From Litomosoides sigmodontis (lineage: Eukaryota > Nematoda > Chromadorea > Rhabditida > Onchocercidae): 64,000 bases of DNA. Position numbers and translations under genes: made by a program. Below the pieces are notes generated by a model, which worked only from the letters and a program-made list of their open reading frames with translations, did no database searches and was not told the DNA's origin. The stretch is taken from positions 9,591,823 to 9,655,822 of the forward strand of contig OY718803.1 in assembly GCA_963070105.1 (NCBI GenBank), given 5' to 3'. Of this stretch, positions 43,801 to 55,017 are shown piece by piece (positions within the stretch are counted from its first letter, which is position 1; each line of letters opens with the position of its first letter).

Positions 43801-43904
43801 GGTTTAATTACCCAAGTTTGAGGTAATTGAGTGTTTCGGCCCAGAGTTTCGGCTTCTGTGGCTTGAAGAAGAATTTTGGAACGTCCTGCTATATAGCGGG
43901 GCAA
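43801..43904 (+). ncRNA. SL1: SL1 RNA copy 124 (5S-linked; base before Sm site changed)
   Basis: A to G at 43,871, directly before the Sm site AATTTTGGA, interrupting the A-run found in all other copies. The Sm site itself is intact. Unit 497; haplotype A-T-C; stem base G. Confidence 0.93.
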
Positions 43905-44136
43905 CATAACATTGCTTAGGAGTCATCGTAGAAAGGACGTTGCACGGTACATGTCGATCACGTTTCAATATTGCTTAGGAGTCATCGTAGAACGGACGCT
44001 GCACGATACACGTCGATCACGTTTCCTTCAACATTGCATGCGAGCAGGTGCTTTTGCAACTTGCATTCCTTCAATAACAATCCACCGATCGCTGGATGCA
44101 GCACAACCATAACCACACGATGCGCATGAGGTCGTC

Positions 44137-44240
44137 GGTTTAATTACCCAAGTTTGACGTAATTGAGTGTTTCGGCCCAGAGTTTCGGCTTCTGTGGCTT
44201 GAAGAAAAATTTTGGAACGTCCTGCTATATAGCGGGGCAA
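44137..44240 (+). ncRNA. SL1: SL1 RNA copy 125 (exon-end variant)
   Basis: Last exon base C (44,158), as in copy 97, which also has haplotype A-C-C. Unit 336; stem base G. Confidence 0.92.
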
Positions 44241-44472
44241 CATAACATTGCTTAGGAGTCATCGTAGAATGGACGTTGCACGGCACACGTCGATCACGTT
44301 TCAATATTGCTTAGGAGTCATCGTAGAACGGACGCTGCACGGCACACGTCGATCACGTTTCCTTCAACATTGCATGCGAGCAGGTGCTTTTGCAACTTGC
44401 ATTCCTTCAATAACAATCCACCGATCGCTGGATGCAGCACAACCATACCTACACGATGCGGATGAGGTCGTC

Positions 44473-44576
44473 GGTTTAATTACCCAAGTTTGAGGTAATT
44501 GAGTGTTTCGGCCCAGAGTTTCGGCTTCTGTGGCTTGAAGAAAAATTTTGGAACGTCCTGCTATATAGCGGGGCAA
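44473..44576 (+). ncRNA. SL1: SL1 RNA copy 126
   Basis: Unit 336 with GAATGGACG; haplotype C-T-G; stem base G. Matches copy 98 in context but keeps the normal exon end. Confidence 0.95.
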
Positions 44577-44776
44577 CATAACATTGCTTAGGAGTCATCG
44601 TAGAAAGGACGTTGCACGGTACATGTCGATCACGTTTCAATATTGCTTAGGAGTCATCGTAGAACGGACGCTGCACGGCACACGTCGATCACGTTTCCTT
44701 CAACATTCCTTCAATAACAATCCACCGATCGCTGGATGCAGCACAACCATACCTACACGATGCGGATGAGGTCGTC

Positions 44777-44880
44777 GGTTTAATTACCCAAGTTTGAGGT
44801 AATTGAGTGTTTCGGCCCAGAGTTTCGGCTTCTGTGGCTTGAAGAAAAATTTTGGAACGTCCTGCTATATAGCGGGACAA
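44777..44880 (+). ncRNA. SL1: SL1 RNA copy 127
   Basis: Unit 304; haplotype C-T-G; stem base A. Confidence 0.95.
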
Positions 44881-45058
44881 CATAATATTGCTTAGGAGTC
44901 ATCGTAGAACGGACGCTGCACGATACATGTTGATCACGTTTCCGTCAAGATGATATGCCAACGTGGGACACTAAATAGTGATTACAAAATGGCGGTATTA
45001 CAAAGGAAAAGGGCGGTAGTACAAAAGGAATGTTATCTAGCCATTTAACGACGTAAGT

Positions 45059-45177
45059 GCCTACGACCATACCACGTTGAAAGCACGACATCTCGTCCGA
45101 TCTGTCAAGTTAAGCAACGTTGGGCCTGGTTAGTACTTGGATCGGAGACGGCCTGGGAATCCCAGGTGTTGTAGACA
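45059..45177 (+). rRNA. 5S rRNA copy 23 (C2 type)
   Basis: C2 type. T6 terminator at 45181-45186. Confidence 0.96.
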
Positions 45178-45273
45178 TCGTTTTTTGATTTTCCATCTAG
45201 TACTCCTGCGATAGCAATCCACCGATCGCTGGATGCAGCACAACCATAACTACACGATGCGCATGAGGTCGTC

Positions 45274-45377
45274 GGTTTAATTACCCAAGTTTGAGGTAAT
45301 TGAGTGTTTCGGCCCAGAGTTTCGGCTTCTGTGGCTTGAAGAAAAATTTTGGAACGTCCTGCTATATAGCGGGGCAA
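45274..45377 (+). ncRNA. SL1: SL1 RNA copy 128 (5S-linked)
   Basis: Unit 497; haplotype A-T-C; stem base G. Confidence 0.95.
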
Positions 45378-45609
45378 CATAACATTGCTTAGGAGTCATC
45401 GTAGAAAGGACGTTGCACGGTACATGTCGATCACGTTTCAATATTGCTTAGGAGTCATCGTAGAACGGACGCTGCACGGCACACGTCGATCACGTTTCCT
45501 TCAACATTGCATGCGAGCAGGTGCTTTTGCAACTTGCATTCCTTCAATAACAATCCACCGATCGCTGGATGCAGCACAACCATAACCACACGATGCGCAT
45601 GAGGTCGTC

Positions 45610-45713
45610 GGTTTAATTACCCAAGTTTGAGGTAATTGAGTGTTTCGGCCCAGAGTTTCGGCTTCTGTGGCTTGAAGAAAAATTTTGGAACGTCCTGCTA
45701 TATAGCGGGGCAA
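45610..45713 (+). ncRNA. SL1: SL1 RNA copy 129
   Basis: Unit 336; haplotype A-C-C; stem base G. Confidence 0.95.
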
Positions 45714-45945
45714 CATAACATTGCTTAGGAGTCATCGTAGAAAGGACGTTGCACGGTACATGTCGATCACGTTTCAATATTGCTTAGGAGTCATCGTAGA
45801 ACGGACGCTGCACGATACACGTCGATCACGTTTCCTTCAACATTGCATGCGAGCAGGTGCTTTTGCAACTTGCATTCCTTCAATAACAATCCACCGATCG
45901 CTGGATGCAGCACAACCATACCTACACGATGCGGATGAGGTCGTC

Positions 45946-46049
45946 GGTTTAATTACCCAAGTTTGAGGTAATTGAGTGTTTAGGCCCAGAGTTTCGGCTT
46001 CTGTGGCTTGAAGAAAAATTTTGGAACGTCCTGCTATATAGCGGGGCAA
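45946..46049 (+). ncRNA. SL1: SL1 RNA copy 130 (stem II variant)
   Basis: C to A at RNA position 37 (45,982). Unit 336; haplotype C-T-G; stem base G. Counterpart of copy 105. Confidence 0.93.
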
Positions 46050-46249
46050 CATAACATTGTTTAGGAGTCATCGTAGAAAGGACGTTGCACGGTACATGTC
46101 GATCACGTTTCAATATTGCTTAGGAGTCATCGTAGAACGGACGCTGCACGGCACACGTCGATCACGTTTCCTTCAACATTCCTTCAATAGCAATCCACCG
46201 ATCGCTGGATGCAGCACAACCATAACTACACGATGCGGATGAGGTCGTC

Positions 46250-46353
46250 GGTTTAATTACCCAAGTTTGAGGTAATTGAGTGTTTCGGCCCAGAGTTTCG
46301 GCTTCTGTGGCTTGAAGAAAAATTTTGGAACGTCCTGCTATATAGCGGGGCAA
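46250..46353 (+). ncRNA. SL1: SL1 RNA copy 131
   Basis: Unit 304; haplotype A-T-G; stem base G. Confidence 0.95.
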
Positions 46354-46553
46354 CATAACATTGTTTAGGAGTCATCGTAGAAAGGACGTTGCACGGTACA
46401 TGTCGATCACGTTTCAATATTGCTTAGGAGTCATCGTAGAACGGACGCTGCACGGCACACGTCGATCACGTTTCCTTCAACATTCCTTCAATAGCAATCC
46501 ACCGATCGCTGGATGCAGCACAACCATAACTACACGATGCGGATGAGGTCGTC

Positions 46554-46657
46554 GGTTTAATTACCCAAGTTTGAGGTAATTGAGTGTTTCGGCCCAGAGT
46601 TTCGGCTTCTGTGGCTTGAAGAAAAATTTTGGAACGTCCTGCTATATAGCGGGGCAA
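46554..46657 (+). ncRNA. SL1: SL1 RNA copy 132
   Basis: Unit 304; haplotype A-T-G; stem base G. Looks like a one-unit duplication of copy 131. Confidence 0.95.
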
Positions 46658-46857
46658 CATAACATTGTTTAGGAGTCATCGTAGAAAGGACGTTGCACGG
46701 TACATGTCGATCACGTTTCAATATTGCTTAGGAGTCATCGTAGAACGGACGCTGCACGGCACACGTCGATCACGTTTCCTTCAACATTCCTTCAATAACA
46801 ATCCACCGATCGCTGGATGCAGCACAACCATACCTACACGATGCGGATGAGGTCGTC

Positions 46858-46961
46858 GGTTTAATTACCCAAGTTTGAGGTAATTGAGTGTTTCGGCCCA
46901 GAGTTTCGGCTTCTGTGGCTTGAAGAAAAATTTTGGAACGTCCTGCTATATAGCGGGACAA
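46858..46961 (+). ncRNA. SL1: SL1 RNA copy 133
   Basis: Unit 304; haplotype C-T-G; stem base A. Confidence 0.95.
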
Positions 46962-47139
46962 CATAATATTGCTTAGGAGTCATCGTAGAACGGACGCTGC
47001 ACGATACATGTTGATCACGTTTCCGTCAAGATGATATGCCAACGTGGGACACTAAATAGTGATTACAAAATGGCGGTATTACAAAGGAAAAGGGCGGTAG
47101 TACAAAAGGAATGTTATCTAGCCATTTAACGACGTAAGT

Positions 47140-47258
47140 GCCTACGACCATACCACGTTGAAAGCACGACATCTCGTCCTATCTGTCAAGTTAAGCAACG
47201 TTGGGCCTGGTTAGTACTTGGATCGGAGACGGCCTGGGAATCCCAGGTGTTGTAGACA
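47140..47258 (+). rRNA. 5S rRNA copy 24 (C2 type, G41T)
   Basis: C2 type with a private G41 to T change (47,180; CGTCCTATC for CGTCCGATC). The SL1 gene of the same unit also has private changes. Possibly a decaying copy. T6 terminator at 47262-47267. Confidence 0.94.
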
Positions 47259-47354
47259 TCGTTTTTTGATTTTCCATCTAGTACTCCTGCGATAGCAATC
47301 CACCGATCGCTGGATGCAGCACAACCATAACTACACGATGCGCATGAGGTCGTC

Positions 47355-47458
47355 AGTTTAATTACCCAAGTTTGAGGTAATTGAGTGTGTCGGCCCAGAG
47401 TTTCGGCTTCTGTGGCTTGAAGAAAAATTTTGGAACGTCCTGCTATATAGCGGGGCAA
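47355..47458 (+). ncRNA. SL1: SL1 RNA copy 134 (5S-linked; first-base variant)
   Basis: The first RNA base is A instead of G (47,355), the position that normally carries the cap. T to G at 47,389 also breaks the outermost pair of stem II. Unit 497; haplotype A-T-C; stem base G. Possibly impaired, but exon positions 2-22, donor, Sm site and 3' hairpin are intact. Confidence 0.88.
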
Positions 47459-47658
47459 CATAACATTGCTTAGGAGTCATCGTAGAAAGGACGTTGCACG
47501 GTACATGTCGATCACGTTTCAATATTGCTTAGGAGTCATCGTAGAACGGACGCTGCACGGCACACGTCGATCACGTTTCCTTCAACATTCCTTCAATAAC
47601 AATCCACCGATCGCTGGATGCAGCACAACCATACCTACACGATGCGGATGAGGTCGTC

Positions 47659-47762
47659 GGTTTAATTACCCAAGTTTGAGGTAATTGAGTGTTTCGGCCC
47701 AGAGTTTCGGCTTCTGTGGCTTGAAGAAAAATTTTGGAACGTCCTGCTATATAGCGGGACAA
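47659..47762 (+). ncRNA. SL1: SL1 RNA copy 135
   Basis: Unit 304; haplotype C-T-G; stem base A. Confidence 0.95.
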
Positions 47763-47940
47763 CATAATATTGCTTAGGAGTCATCGTAGAACGGACGCTG
47801 CACGATACATGTTGATCACGTTTCCGTCAAGATGATATGCCAACGTGGGACACTAAATAGTGATTACAAAATGGCGGTATTACAAAGGAAAAGGGCGGTA
47901 GTACAAAAGGAATGTTATCTAGCCATTTAACGACGTAAGT

Positions 47941-48059
47941 GCCTACGACCATACCACGTTGAAAGCACGACATCTCGTCCGATCTGTCAAGTTAAGCAAC
48001 GTTGGGCCTGGTTAGTACTTGGATCGGAGACGGCCTGGGAATCCCAGGTGTTGTAGACA
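47941..48059 (+). rRNA. 5S rRNA copy 25 (C2 type)
   Basis: C2 type. T6 terminator at 48063-48068. Only 801 bp from copy 24. Confidence 0.96.
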
Positions 48060-48155
48060 TCGTTTTTTGATTTTCCATCTAGTACTCCTGCGATAGCAAT
48101 CCACCGATCGCTGGATGCAGCACAACCATAACTACACGATGCGCATGAGGTCGTC

Positions 48156-48259
48156 GGTTTAATTACCCAAGTTTGAGGTAATTGAGTGTTTCGGCCCAGA
48201 GTTTCGGCTTCTGTGGCTTGAAGAAAAATTTTGGAACGTCCTGCTATATAGCGGGGCAA
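48156..48259 (+). ncRNA. SL1: SL1 RNA copy 136 (5S-linked)
   Basis: Unit 497; haplotype A-T-C; stem base G. Starts a run of 12 SL1 genes. Confidence 0.95.
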
Positions 48260-48459
48260 CATAACATTGTTTAGGAGTCATCGTAGAAAGGACGTTGCAC
48301 GGTACATGTCGATCACGTTTCAATATTGCTCAGGAGTCATCGTAGAACGGACGCTGCACGGCACACGTCGATCACGTTTCCTTCAACATTCCTTCAATAA
48401 CAATCCACCGATCGCTGGATGCAGCACAACCATACCTACACGATGCGGATGAGGTCGTC

Positions 48460-48563
48460 GGTTTAATTACCCAAGTTTGAGGTAATTGAGTGTTTCGGCC
48501 CAGAGTTTCGGCTTCTGTGGCTTGAAGAAAAATTTTGGAACGTCCTGCTATATAGCGGGGCAA
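48460..48563 (+). ncRNA. SL1: SL1 RNA copy 137
   Basis: Unit 304, distal repeat has the private GCTCAGGAG; haplotype C-T-G; stem base G. Confidence 0.95.
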
Positions 48564-48795
48564 CATAACATTGTTTAGGAGTCATCGTAGAAAGGACGTT
48601 GCACGGTACATGTCGATCACGTTTCAATATTGCTTAGGAGTCATCGTAGAACGGACGCTGCACGGCACACGTCGATCACGTTTCCTTCAACATTGCATGC
48701 GAGCAGGTGCTTTTGCAACTTGCATTCCTTCAATAACAATCCACCGATCGCTGGATGCAGCACAACCATACCTACACGATGCGGATGAGGTCGTC

Positions 48796-48899
48796 GGTTT
48801 AATTACCCAAGTTTGAGGTAATTGAGTGTTTCGGCCCAGAGTTTCGGCTTCTGTGGCTTGAAGAAAAATTTTGGAACGTCCTGCTATATAGCGGGGCAA
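48796..48899 (+). ncRNA. SL1: SL1 RNA copy 138
   Basis: Unit 336; haplotype C-T-G; stem base G. Confidence 0.95.
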
Positions 48900-49072
48900 C
48901 ATAACATTGCTTAGGAGTCATCGTAGAACGGACGCTGCACGGCACACGTCGATCACGTTTCCTTCAACATTGCATGCGAGCAGGTGCTTTTGCAACTTGC
49001 ATTCCTTCAATAACAATCCACCGATCGCTGGATGCAGCACAACCATACCTACACGATGCGGATGAGGTCGTC

Positions 49073-49176
49073 GGTTTAATTACCCAAGTTTGAGGTAATT
49101 GAGTGTTTCGGCCCAGAGTTTCGGCTTCTGTGGCTTGAAGAAAAATTTTGGAACGTCCTGCTATATAGCGGGGCAA
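49073..49176 (+). ncRNA. SL1: SL1 RNA copy 139
   Basis: Unit 277, the only one right of 12 kb; haplotype C-T-G; stem base G. Confidence 0.95.
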
Positions 49177-49408
49177 CATAACATTGCTTAGGAGTCATCG
49201 TAGAACGGACGCTGCACGATACACGTCGATCACGTTTCAATATTGCTTAGGAGTCATCGTAGAACGGACGCTGCACGGCACACGTCGATCACGTTTCCTT
49301 CAACATTGCATGCGAGCAGGTGCTTTTGCAACTTGCATTCCTTCAATAACAATCCACCGATCGCTGGATGCAGCACAACCATAACCACACGATGCGCATG
49401 AGGTCGTC

Positions 49409-49512
49409 GGTTTAATTACCCAAGTTTGAGGTAATTGAGTGTTTCGGCCCAGAGTTTCGGCTTCTGTGGCTTGAAGAAAAATTTTGGAACGTCCTGCTAT
49501 ATAGCGGGACAA
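49409..49512 (+). ncRNA. SL1: SL1 RNA copy 140
   Basis: Unit 336; haplotype A-C-C; stem base A. Confidence 0.95.
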
Positions 49513-49744
49513 CATAATATTGCTTAGGAGTCATCGTAGAACCGACGTTGCACGGCACACGTCGATCACGTTTCAATATTGCTTAGGAGTCATCGTAGAA
49601 CGGACGCTGCACGGCACACGTCGATCACGTTTCCTTCAACATTGCATGCGAGCAGGTGCTTTTGCAACTTGCATTCCTTCAATAACAATCCACCGATCGC
49701 TGGATGCAGCACAACCATACCTACACGATGCGGATGAGGTCGTC

Positions 49745-49848
49745 GGTTTAATTACCCAAGTTTGAGGTAATTGAGTGTTTCGGCCCAGAGTTTCGGCTTC
49801 TGTGGCTTGAAGAAAAATTTTGGAACGTCCTGCTATATAGCGGGGCAA
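49745..49848 (+). ncRNA. SL1: SL1 RNA copy 141
   Basis: Unit 336; haplotype C-T-G; stem base G. Confidence 0.95.
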
Positions 49849-50080
49849 CATAACATTGCTTAGGAGTCATCGTAGAACCGACGTTGCACGGCACACGTCG
49901 ATCACGTTTCAATATTGCTTAGGAGTCATCGTAGAACGGACGCTGCACGGCACACGTCGATCACGTTTCCTTCAACATTGCATGCGAGCAGGTGCTTTTG
50001 CAACTTGCATTCCTTCAATAACAATCCACCGATCGCTGGATGCAGCACAACCATACCTACACGATGCGGATGAGGTCGTC

Positions 50081-50184
50081 GGTTTAATTACCCAAGTTTG
50101 AGGTAATTGAGTGTTTAGGCCCAGAGTTTCGGCTTCTGTGGCTTGAAGAAAAATTTTGGAACGTCCTGCTATATAGCGGGACAA
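50081..50184 (+). ncRNA. SL1: SL1 RNA copy 142 (stem II variant)
   Basis: C to A at RNA position 37 (50,117). The only stem II variant with stem base A, so the change has been exchanged between backgrounds. Unit 336; haplotype C-T-G. Confidence 0.93.
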
Positions 50185-50416
50185 CATAATATTGCTTAGG
50201 AGTCATCGTAGAACCGACGTTGCACGGCACACGTCGATCACGTTTCAATATTGCTTAGGAGTCATCGTAGAACGGACGCTGCACGGCACACGTCGATCAC
50301 GTTTCCTTCAACATTGCATGCGAGCAGGTGCTTTTGCAACTTGCATTCCTTCAATAACAATCCACCGATCGCTGGATGCAGCACAACCATACCTACACGA
50401 TGCGGATGAGGTCGTC

Positions 50417-50520
50417 GGTTTAATTACCCAAGTTTGAGGTAATTGAGTGTTTCGGCCCAGAGTTTCGGCTTCTGTGGCTTGAAGAAAAATTTTGGAACGT
50501 CCTGCTATATAGCGGGGCAA
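50417..50520 (+). ncRNA. SL1: SL1 RNA copy 143
   Basis: Unit 336; haplotype C-T-G; stem base G. Confidence 0.95.
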
Positions 50521-50720
50521 CATAACATTGTTTAGGAGTCATCGTAGAAAGGACGTTGCACGGTACATGTCGATCACGTTTCAATATTGCTTAGGAGTCA
50601 TCGTAGAACGGACGCTGCACGGCACACGTCGATCACGTTTCCTTCAACATTCCTTCAATAACAATCCACCGATCGCTGGATGCAGCACAACCATACCTAC
50701 ACGATGCGGATGAGGTCGTC

Positions 50721-50824
50721 GGTTTAATTACCCAAGTTTGAGGTAATTGAGTGTTTCGGCCCAGAGTTTCGGCTTCTGTGGCTTGAAGAAAAATTTTGGA
50801 ACGTCCTGCTATATAGCGGGGCAA
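50721..50824 (+). ncRNA. SL1: SL1 RNA copy 144
   Basis: Unit 304; haplotype C-T-G; stem base G. Confidence 0.95.
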
Positions 50825-51056
50825 CATAACATTGTTTAGGAGTCATCGTAGAAAGGACGTTGCACGGTACATGTCGATCACGTTTCAATATTGCTTAGGA
50901 GTCATCGTAGAACGGACGCTGCACGGCACACGTCGATCACGTTTCCTTCAACATTGCATGCGAGCAGGTGCTTTTGCAACTTGCATTCCTTCAATAACAA
51001 TCCACCGATCGCTGGATGCAGCACAACCATAACCACACGATGCGCATGAGGTCGTC

Positions 51057-51160
51057 GGTTTAATTACCCAAGTTTGAGGTAATTGAGTGTTTCGGCCCAG
51101 AGTTTCGGCTTCTGTGGCTTGAAGAAAAATTTTGGAACGTCCTGCTATATAGCGGGACAA
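51057..51160 (+). ncRNA. SL1: SL1 RNA copy 145
   Basis: Unit 336; haplotype A-C-C; stem base A. Confidence 0.95.
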
Positions 51161-51392
51161 CATAATATTGCTTAGGAGTCATCGTAGAACCGACGTTGCA
51201 CGGCACACGTCGATCACGTTTCAATATTGCTTAGGAGTCATCGTAGAACGGACGCTGCACGGCACACGTCGATCACGTTTCCTTCAACATTGCATGCGAG
51301 CAGGTGCTTTTGCAACTTGCATTCCTTCAATAACAATCCACCGATCGCTGGATGCAGCACAACCATACCTACACGATGCGGATGAGGTCGTC

Positions 51393-51496
51393 GGTTTAAT
51401 TACCCAAGTTTGAGGTAATTGAGTGTTTCGGCCCAGAGTTTCGGCTTCTGTGGCTTGAAGAAAAATTTTGGAACGTCCTGCTATATAGCGGGGCAA
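51393..51496 (+). ncRNA. SL1: SL1 RNA copy 146
   Basis: Unit 336; haplotype C-T-G; stem base G. Confidence 0.95.
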
Positions 51497-51728
51497 CATA
51501 ACATTGCTTAGGAGTCATCGTAGAAAGGACGTTGCACGGTACATGTCGATCACGTTTCAATATTGCTTAGGAGTCATCGTAGAACGGACGCTGCACGGCA
51601 CACGTCGATCACGTTTCCTTCAACATTGCATGCGAGCAGGTGCTTTTGCAACTTGCATTCCTTCAATAACAATCCACCGATCGCTGGATGCAGCACAACC
51701 ATACCTACACGATGCGGATGAGGTCGTC

Positions 51729-51832
51729 GGTTTAATTACCCAAGTTTGAGGTAATTGAGTGTTTCGGCCCAGAGTTTCGGCTTCTGTGGCTTGAAGAAAA
51801 ATTTTGGAACGTCCTGCTATATAGCGGGGCAA
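51729..51832 (+). ncRNA. SL1: SL1 RNA copy 147
   Basis: Unit 336; haplotype C-T-G; stem base G. Confidence 0.95.
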
Positions 51833-52010
51833 CATAACATTGTTTAGGAGTCATCGTAGAAAGGACGTTGCACGGTACATGTCGATCACGTTTCCGTCAA
51901 GATGATATGCCAACGTGGGACACTAAATAGTGATTACAAAATGGCGGTATTACAAAGGAAAAGGGCGGTAGTACAAAAGGAATGTTATCTAGCCATTTAA
52001 CGACGTAAGT

Positions 52011-52129
52011 GTCTACGACCATACCACGTTGAAAGCACGACATCTCGTCCGATCTGTCAAGTTAAGCAACGTTGGGCCTGGTTAGTACTTGGATCGGAGA
52101 CGGCCTGGGAATCCCAGGTGTTGTAGACA
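52011..52129 (+). rRNA. 5S rRNA copy 26 (T2 type)
   Basis: T2 type. T6 terminator at 52133-52138. Counterpart of copy 12 at +30,387 bp. Confidence 0.97.
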
Positions 52130-52225
52130 TCGTTTTTTGATTTTCCATCTAGTACTCCTGCGATAGCAATCCACCGATCGCTGGATGCAGCACAACCATA
52201 ACTACACGATGCGCATGAGGTCGTC

Positions 52226-52329
52226 GGTTTAATTACCCAAGTTTGAGGTAATTGAGTGTTTCGGCCCAGAGTTTCGGCTTCTGTGGCTTGAAGAAAAATT
52301 TTGGAACGTCCTGCTATATAGCGGGACAA
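52226..52329 (+). ncRNA. SL1: SL1 RNA copy 148 (5S-linked)
   Basis: Unit 497; haplotype A-T-C; stem base A. Starts a run of 13 SL1 genes. Confidence 0.95.
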
Positions 52330-52561
52330 CATAATATTGCTTAGGAGTCATCGTAGAACGGACGCTGCACGATACACGTCGATCACGTTTCAATATTGCT
52401 TAGGAGTCATCGTAGAACGGACGCTGCACGGCACACGTCGATCACGTTTCCTTCAACATTGCATGCGAGCAGGTGCTTTTGCAACTTGCATTCCTTCAAT
52501 AACAATCCACCGATCGCTGGATGCAGCACAACCATACCTACACGATGCGGATGAGGTCGTC

Positions 52562-52665
52562 GGTTTAATTACCCAAGTTTGAGGTAATTGAGTGTTTCGG
52601 CCCAGAGTTTCGGCTTCTGTGGCTTGAAGAAAAATTTTGGAACGTCCTGCTATATAGCGGGGCAA
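52562..52665 (+). ncRNA. SL1: SL1 RNA copy 149
   Basis: Unit 336; haplotype C-T-G; stem base G. Confidence 0.95.
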
Positions 52666-52897
52666 CATAACATTGCTTAGGAGTCATCGTAGAAAGGACG
52701 TTGCACGGTACATGTCGATCACGTTTCAATATTGCTTAGGAGTCATCGTAGAACGGACGCTGCACGATACACGTCGATCACGTTTCCTTCAACATTGCAT
52801 GCGAGCAGGTGCTTTTGCAACTTGCATTCCTTCAATAACAATCCACCGATCGCTGGATGCAGCACAACCATAACCACACGATGCGCATGAGGTCGTC

Positions 52898-53001
52898 GGT
52901 TTAATTACCCAAGTTTGAGGTAATTGAGTGTTTCGGCCCAGAGTTTCGGCTTCTGTGGCTTGAAGAAAAATTTTGGAACGTCCTGCTATATAGCGGGACA
53001 A
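52898..53001 (+). ncRNA. SL1: SL1 RNA copy 150
   Basis: Unit 336; haplotype A-C-C; stem base A. Confidence 0.95.
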
Positions 53002-53233
53002 CATAATATTGCTTAGGAGTCATCGTAGAACCGACGTTGCACGGCACACGTCGATCACGTTTCAATATTGCTTAGGAATCATCGTAGAACGGACGCTGCA
53101 CGGCACACGTCGATCACGTTTCCTTCAACATTGCATGCGAGCAGGTGCTTTTGCAACTTGCATTCCTTCAATAACAATCCACCGATCGCTGGATGCAGCA
53201 CAACCATAACCACACGATGCGCATGAGGTCGTC

Positions 53234-53337
53234 GGTTTAATTACCCAAGTTTGAGGTAATTGAGTGTTTCGGCCCAGAGTTTCGGCTTCTGTGGCTTGAA
53301 GAAAAATTTTGGAACGTCCTGCTATATAGCGGGGCAA
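53234..53337 (+). ncRNA. SL1: SL1 RNA copy 151
   Basis: Unit 336 with GGAATCATCG, shared with the unit of copy 66 at -30,051 bp; haplotype A-C-C; stem base G. Confidence 0.95.
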
Positions 53338-53569
53338 CATAACATTGCTTAGGAGTCATCGTAGAACGGACGTTGCACGGCACACGTCGATCACGTTTCA
53401 ATATTGCTTAGGAGTCATCGTAGAACGGACGCTGCACGGCACACGTCGATCACGTTTCCTTCAACATTGCATGCGAGCAGGTGCTTTTGCAACTTGCATT
53501 CCTTCAATAACAATCCACCGATCGCTGGATGCAGCACAACCATACCTACACGATGCGGATGAGGTCGTC

Positions 53570-53673
53570 GGTTTAATTACCCAAGTTTGAGGTAATTGAG
53601 TGTTTCGGCCCAGAGTTTCGGCTTCTGTGGCTTGAAGAAAAATTTTGGAACGTCCTGCTATATAGCGGGACAA
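53570..53673 (+). ncRNA. SL1: SL1 RNA copy 152
   Basis: Unit 336; haplotype C-T-G; stem base A. Confidence 0.95.
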
Positions 53674-53905
53674 CATAATATTGCTTAGGAGTCATCGTAG
53701 AACCGACGTTGCACGGCACACGTCGATCACGTTTCAATATTGCTTAGGAGTCATCGTAGAACGGACGCTGCACGGCACACGTCGATCACGTTTCCTTCAA
53801 CATTGCATGCGAGCAGGTGCTTTTGCAACTTGCATTCCTTCAATAACAATCCACCGATCGCTGGATGCAGCACAACCATAACTACACGATGCGCATGAGG
53901 TCGTC

Positions 53906-54009
53906 GGTTTAATTACCCAAGTTTGAGGTAATTGAGTGTTTCGGCCCAGAGTTTCGGCTTCTGTGGCTTGAAGAAAAATTTTGGAACGTCCTGCTATATA
54001 GCGGGGCAA
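53906..54009 (+). ncRNA. SL1: SL1 RNA copy 153
   Basis: Unit 336; haplotype A-T-C; stem base G. Confidence 0.95.
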
Positions 54010-54241
54010 CATAACATTGTTTAGGAGTCATCGTAGAAAGGACGTTGCACGGTACATGTCGATCACGTTTCAATATTGCTTAGGAGTCATCGTAGAACGG
54101 ACGCTGCACGGCACACGTCGATCACGTTTCCTTCAACATTGCATGCGAGCAGGTGCTTTTGCAACTTGCATTCCTTCAATAACAATCCACCGATCGCTGG
54201 ATGCAGCACAACCATACCTACACGATGCGGATGAGGTCGTC

Positions 54242-54345
54242 GGTTTAATTACCCAAGTTTGAGGTAATTGAGTGTTTCGGCCCAGAGTTTCGGCTTCTGT
54301 GGCTTGAAGAAAAATTTTGGAACGTCCTGCTATATAGCGGGGCAA
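54242..54345 (+). ncRNA. SL1: SL1 RNA copy 154
   Basis: Unit 336; haplotype C-T-G; stem base G. Confidence 0.95.
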
Positions 54346-54577
54346 CATAACATTGTTTAGGAGTCATCGTAGAAAGGACGTTGCACGGTACATGTCGATC
54401 ACGTTTCAATATTGCTTAGGAGTCATCGTAGAACGGACGCTGCACGGCACACGTCGATCACGTTTCCTTCAACATTGCATGCGAGCAGGTGCTTTTGCAA
54501 CTTGCATTCCTTCAATAACAATCCACCGATCGCTGGATGCAGCACAACCATACCTACACGATGCGGATGAGGACATC

Positions 54578-54681
54578 GGTTTAATTACCCAAGTTTGAGG
54601 TAATTGAGTGTTTCGGCCCAGAGTTTCGGCTTCTGTGGCTTGAAGAAAAATTTTGGAACGTCCTGCTATATAGCGGGGCAA
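54578..54681 (+). ncRNA. SL1: SL1 RNA copy 155 (start-site flank variant)
   Basis: Private changes at -5 (T to A, 54,573) and -3 (G to A, 54,575): GGACATCGG for GGTCGTCGG. The RNA itself is normal. Unit 336; haplotype C-T-G; stem base G. Confidence 0.94.
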
Positions 54682-54913
54682 CATAACATTGTTTAGGAGT
54701 CATCGTAGAAAGGACGTTGCACGGTACATGTCGATCACGTTTCAATATTGCTTAGGAGTCATCGTAGAACGGACGCTGCACGGCACACGTCGATCACGTT
54801 TCCTTCAACATTGCATGCGAGCAGGTGCTTTTGCAACTTGCATTCCTTCAATAACAATCCACCGATCGCTGGATGCAGCACAACCATACCTACACGATGC
54901 GGATGAGGTCGTC

Positions 54914-55017
54914 GGTTTAATTACCCAAGTTTGAGGTAATTGAGTGTTTCGGCCCAGAGTTTCGGCTTCTGTGGCTTGAAGAAAAATTTTGGAACGTCCT
55001 GCTATATAGCGGGGCAA
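54914..55017 (+). ncRNA. SL1: SL1 RNA copy 156
   Basis: Unit 336; haplotype C-T-G; stem base G. Confidence 0.95.

Larger units (their letters stand above)
38040..43990 (+). repeat. Triplicated segment of about 6 kb, second copy
   Basis: Matches the first copy at -11,094 bp in unit order and alleles, up to the SL1 gene at 43,801, after which the two diverge. Limits are approximate. Confidence 0.85.
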
